A DNA stretch of 64,000 bases, taken from assembly GCF_000686705.1 (NCBI RefSeq), contig NZ_KK366005.1, forward strand, positions 195,512-259,511, written 5' to 3'. Under the pieces are notes generated by a model. That model had not been told where the DNA came from. It saw nothing but the letters and a program-made list of their open reading frames with translations, and did not search any database. Positions 62,018 to 64,000 of the stretch are shown piece by piece. The number at the start of each line of letters is the position of its first letter. The first letter of the stretch is position 1. This DNA is from Clostridium hydrogeniformans DSM 21757 (GTDB taxonomy: Bacteria; Bacillota; Clostridia; Clostridiales; Clostridiaceae). The position numbers and the translations under genes were made by a program.

Positions 62018-63067
62018 TTAAAACTTATTTTTAGTTTTATTAGCTATTTTAACTAAAGTAAGCATAACAGGAACCTCAACCAGTACTCCAACTACTGTGC
62101 TAAGGGCTGCTCCTGAATTTAATCCAAATAAAGCTATGGCAACAGCTACTGCCAATTCAAAAAAGTTACTGGCTCCTATAAGTCCAGCTGGTGCAGCTAT
62201 ATTATGAGGAAGCTTTAAAAACTTAGCCCATCCATAAGCAAAGAAGAATATAAAGAACGTCTGTATAGTAAGTGGTACTGCTATTAAAACTATATGAAGT
62301 GGATTATTTAATATAATTTCTCCTTGGAAGGAAAAGATTATAACTAAAGTTAAAAGAAGTCCAACCACAGTTATATTAGAAAACTTTCCTAAAAATTCAT
62401 TATGAAAATACTCTTCTCCTTTAGTTTTTATAACATTCTTTCTTGTTAAATACCCTGCTACTAAAGGGATAACTACAAATAGTATAGTTGATAATACAAG
62501 GGTTCCATAGGGTACAGCCACATCACTAACTCCAAGTAAAAAAGCCACTATTGGAGCAAAAGCTACTAATATTATAAGATCATTAACTGCTACCTGAACT
62601 AAGGTATAAGCTGGATCACCTTTGGTTAAATAACTCCATACAAACACCATGGCAGTACAAGGGGCTGCCCCTAAAAGCACTGCTCCTGCAAGGTAATCCC
62701 TTGCTAAATCCTCTGGTATAAATGTCTTAAAAACTATATTAAAGAAAAAATATGAAAATAAATACATGGTAAAAGGCTTAATAAGCCAGTTAGTTACACA
62801 AGTAACCATAAGTCCCTTAGGCTTTTTAGTTACATTAACTATGCTTGAAAAATCTATTTTAAGCATCATTGGATAAATCATAAGCCATATTAAAATAGCC
62901 ACTGGTACTGAAACATTATAATACTCAAATTTTGATAAAGTATTAGGTATAAAAGGTATAAACTTACCTATAGCAATTCCTAAAACTATGCAAATAGCTA
63001 CCCATAAGGTTAAATACCTCTCAAAAAACCCAAGACCTTTTCCTTTTTCTTTAACTTCATTACTCAT
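62018..63067 (-). CDS. acr3: Arsenite efflux transporter, ACR3 family
   Basis: The 349-residue membrane protein has ten predicted helices and ACR3 features: the motif GAAPCTAMVFVWSYL (about 133-147) with the essential Cys, VAVNDLIILVAF, and GASNFFELAVAVAI (about 300). It exports As(III) alone or with ArsA. The initiation region is unusual. The only Shine-Dalgarno-like AAGGA is in the left arm of a perfect hairpin, and a strong GGAGGTGG is about 38 bases upstream, too far for normal use. Confidence 0.96.
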   Translation of the reverse strand: MSNEVKEKGKGLGFFERYLTLWVAICIVLGIAIGKFIPFIPNTLSKFEYYNVSVPVAILIWLMIYPMMLKIDFSSIVNVTKKPKGLMVTCVTNWLIKPFTMYLFSYFFFNIVFKTFIPEDLARDYLAGAVLLGAAPCTAMVFVWSYLTKGDPAYTLVQVAVNDLIILVAFAPIVAFLLGVSDVAVPYGTLVLSTILFVVIPLVAGYLTRKNVIKTKGEEYFHNEFLGKFSNITVVGLLLTLVIIFSFQGEIILNNPLHIVLIAVPLTIQTFFIFFFAYGWAKFLKLPHNIAAPAGLIGASNFFELAVAVAIALFGLNSGAALSTVVGVLVEVPVMLTLVKIANKTKNKF

Positions 63068-63075
63068 AATTTACT

Positions 63076-63098
63076 TTAGTAAGGAATATCCTTACTAA
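63076..63098. promoter_or_regulatory. Perfect palindrome at the acr3 start
   Basis: TTAGTAAGGA and TCCTTACTAA are separated by three bases and end nine bases before the acr3 ATG. It may be an ArsR operator, or an mRNA hairpin hiding the AAGGA ribosome-binding site. Confidence 0.55.
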
Positions 63099-63296
63099 TT
63101 CTCCACCTCCCTTTAATATTTTATATACTCTAAGTTCACCCTCTTAGTAGATATATTATTTTTAATAAAAAAATTTATTTACCTTACTTAATAATCTATT
63201 AAGAGTCCACCTAGACAAGTTTATCCCTTGTAATAAATATCTCTACATCTTTTAACCAAGATTCTTATATATTATTAAACATGGGATAAATATGTA

Positions 63297-63653
63297 CTAA
63301 CACTTTTTAGTTAAGCAATCACAGTTTAAGCCACTATCTTTATATTTTATAAGGTTATCCTTGTCTTCTCTTAACATAGGATTTTTTAAAAGTTCTTTTC
63401 CTATAACCTCTTCTACAAAAGGATAATCCTTATATAATTCTTCATTAATTTTATAATAGGTGTACTTATTCACCTTATAGCTCTCTAAAACCTTAGCCTT
63501 ACTCATATTATTTAGGTGTCTAGAGGCATTAGATTGGGTAAGCTCTAGTACATGCTCTATTTCACAAACACATAAATCCCCATCATATAGTATGTTAAGT
63601 ATTCTAAGTCTTGTTGTATCTGATAGCATTTTTAAAACTTCTAATATATCCAT
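63297..63653 (-). CDS. arsR: Arsenite-responsive repressor ArsR
   Basis: The 118-residue winged-helix protein has the helix-3 metalloid site DLCVCE (near residue 26), followed by the recognition helix LTQSNASRHLNNM. The end, CDCLTKKC, adds further cysteines. ArsR dimers release DNA on binding As(III) or Sb(III) and so induce the operon. AAAGGAGAG precedes the ATG. A 229-base spacer separates it from acr3, long enough for an internal promoter or operator. Confidence 0.96.
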   Translation of the reverse strand: MDILEVLKMLSDTTRLRILNILYDGDLCVCEIEHVLELTQSNASRHLNNMSKAKVLESYKVNKYTYYKINEELYKDYPFVEEVIGKELLKNPMLREDKDNLIKYKDSGLNCDCLTKKC

Positions 63654-63701
63654 ATATTTTTCTCTCCTTTAATACTTGTTTGCAAGATATTTTAATTCCA
63701 C

Positions 63702-63807
63702 TTCTATAGGTTTTAAGTTTTAAATTTAATTTATATATTTAGCTAAAGCAATATAAATCAATGATTTCTTAATGAATAAGTTAAGAACTTATCTTAAGAT
63801 CCTATAC
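63702..63807. repeat. Family B repeat, reverse orientation
   Basis: It is bounded by TATAGGTTTTAAGTTTTAAA and TTAAGATCCTATA. The core has AATCAATGATTTCTTAATGA and ATAAGTTAAG, the complement of the forward consensus. It lies between arsC and arsR. Confidence 0.65.
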
Positions 63808-63887
63808 TTCTAACTTTAAAATATCTTTATTCTTCTATGTGTTCAATAAACTTTGGCTATATTTATACTAAATATTAATTCAAATAA

Positions 63888-64000
63888 CTAACCTAAAGGA
63901 ATTTCATTATTTTCTATTCTTTTTCCTAAGTCCTTTACCTTTTCTTCAATAATCTTTGCTGTATTAATAAATTCTTCATAGCTTTTTCCAGTAGGATCAT
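63888..64000 (-). CDS. arsC: Arsenate reductase C-terminus, low-molecular-weight phosphatase type (partial)
   Basis: The 36 visible residues, DPTGKSYEEFINTAKIIEEK followed by VKDLGKRIENNEIPLG, match the last helix region of the LMW-PTP/ArsC family, where DP-T/S-G-K follows the catalytic Asp loop. The catalytic Cys lies outside the window. Its place ahead of arsR, acr3, arsD and arsA supports arsenate reduction to arsenite for export. Confidence 0.75.
   Translation of the reverse strand, partial: DPTGKSYEEFINTAKIIEEKVKDLGKRIENNEIPLG

Overview
The window is very AT-rich, has short intergenic spacers with strong intrinsic terminators, uses TTG and GTG starts freely, and carries Gram-positive Shine-Dalgarno sequences (GGAGG, AAAGGAG). 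It encodes reverse rubrerythrin, an aldehyde:ferredoxin oxidoreductase homologue, clostridial hydrophobic-W and choline-binding-type surface repeats and a collagen-like spore-surface-type protein. Together these point to a chromosome segment of Clostridium sensu stricto. The species cannot be fixed from the sequence alone. Most genes lie on the minus strand.

Layout. 1-6.1 kb: the 3'-truncated start of a collagen-like protein with an N-terminal DNRLRE-type domain, small peptides, an MTA/SAH nucleosidase, a CmpB-type membrane protein, and a small operon for a secreted protein plus two tandemly duplicated 75-residue membrane proteins. 6.3-13 kb: a DeoR-family regulator, a three-gene ABC-2 exporter operon, a membrane-anchored protein, a VanZ-like protein and a sugar acetyltransferase. 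13.4-20.4 kb: oxidative stress protection (reverse rubrerythrin), an AOR-family enzyme, a DEAD-box helicase with a large 5' hairpin, and a lipoprotein. 20.6-39.5 kb: a polymorphic-toxin island. A 4717-residue secreted Rhs/YD-repeat protein with wall-binding modules is followed by its likely immunity gene. Behind these lies a graveyard holding a displaced, broken second toxin tip, a nonsense-mutated Imm53-type immunity gene, two decayed tyrosine-integrase genes and duplicated terminators. 40-47.6 kb: an adenosine-deaminase-family enzyme, an unusual GNAT fusion protein and an ABC-F ribosome-protection-type protein with an attenuator-like leader. 47.6-53 kb: polyprenyl diphosphate synthase, NDH-2 with a C-terminal membrane domain, and MenA, resembling the quinone/NDH-2 part of flavin-based extracellular electron transfer loci. 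53-59.3 kb: a CtpE-like P-type ATPase, a cation/proton antiporter, and a DUF92 (VTE6-like) plus phytol/dolichol-kinase-like (VTE5-like) pair. 59.8-64 kb: an arsenic operon read arsC(partial)-arsR-acr3-arsD-arsA.

Two dispersed non-coding repeat families run through the window. Family A is about 130 bp with five copies, all in the same orientation. Each lies between two minus-strand genes and has a conserved hairpin whose stem shows compensating base changes. Family B is about 100 bp, AT-rich and imperfectly palindromic, with TATAGGGTTTTAA-like ends and at least six recognisable copies in both orientations. No tRNA, rRNA or CRISPR array was seen.
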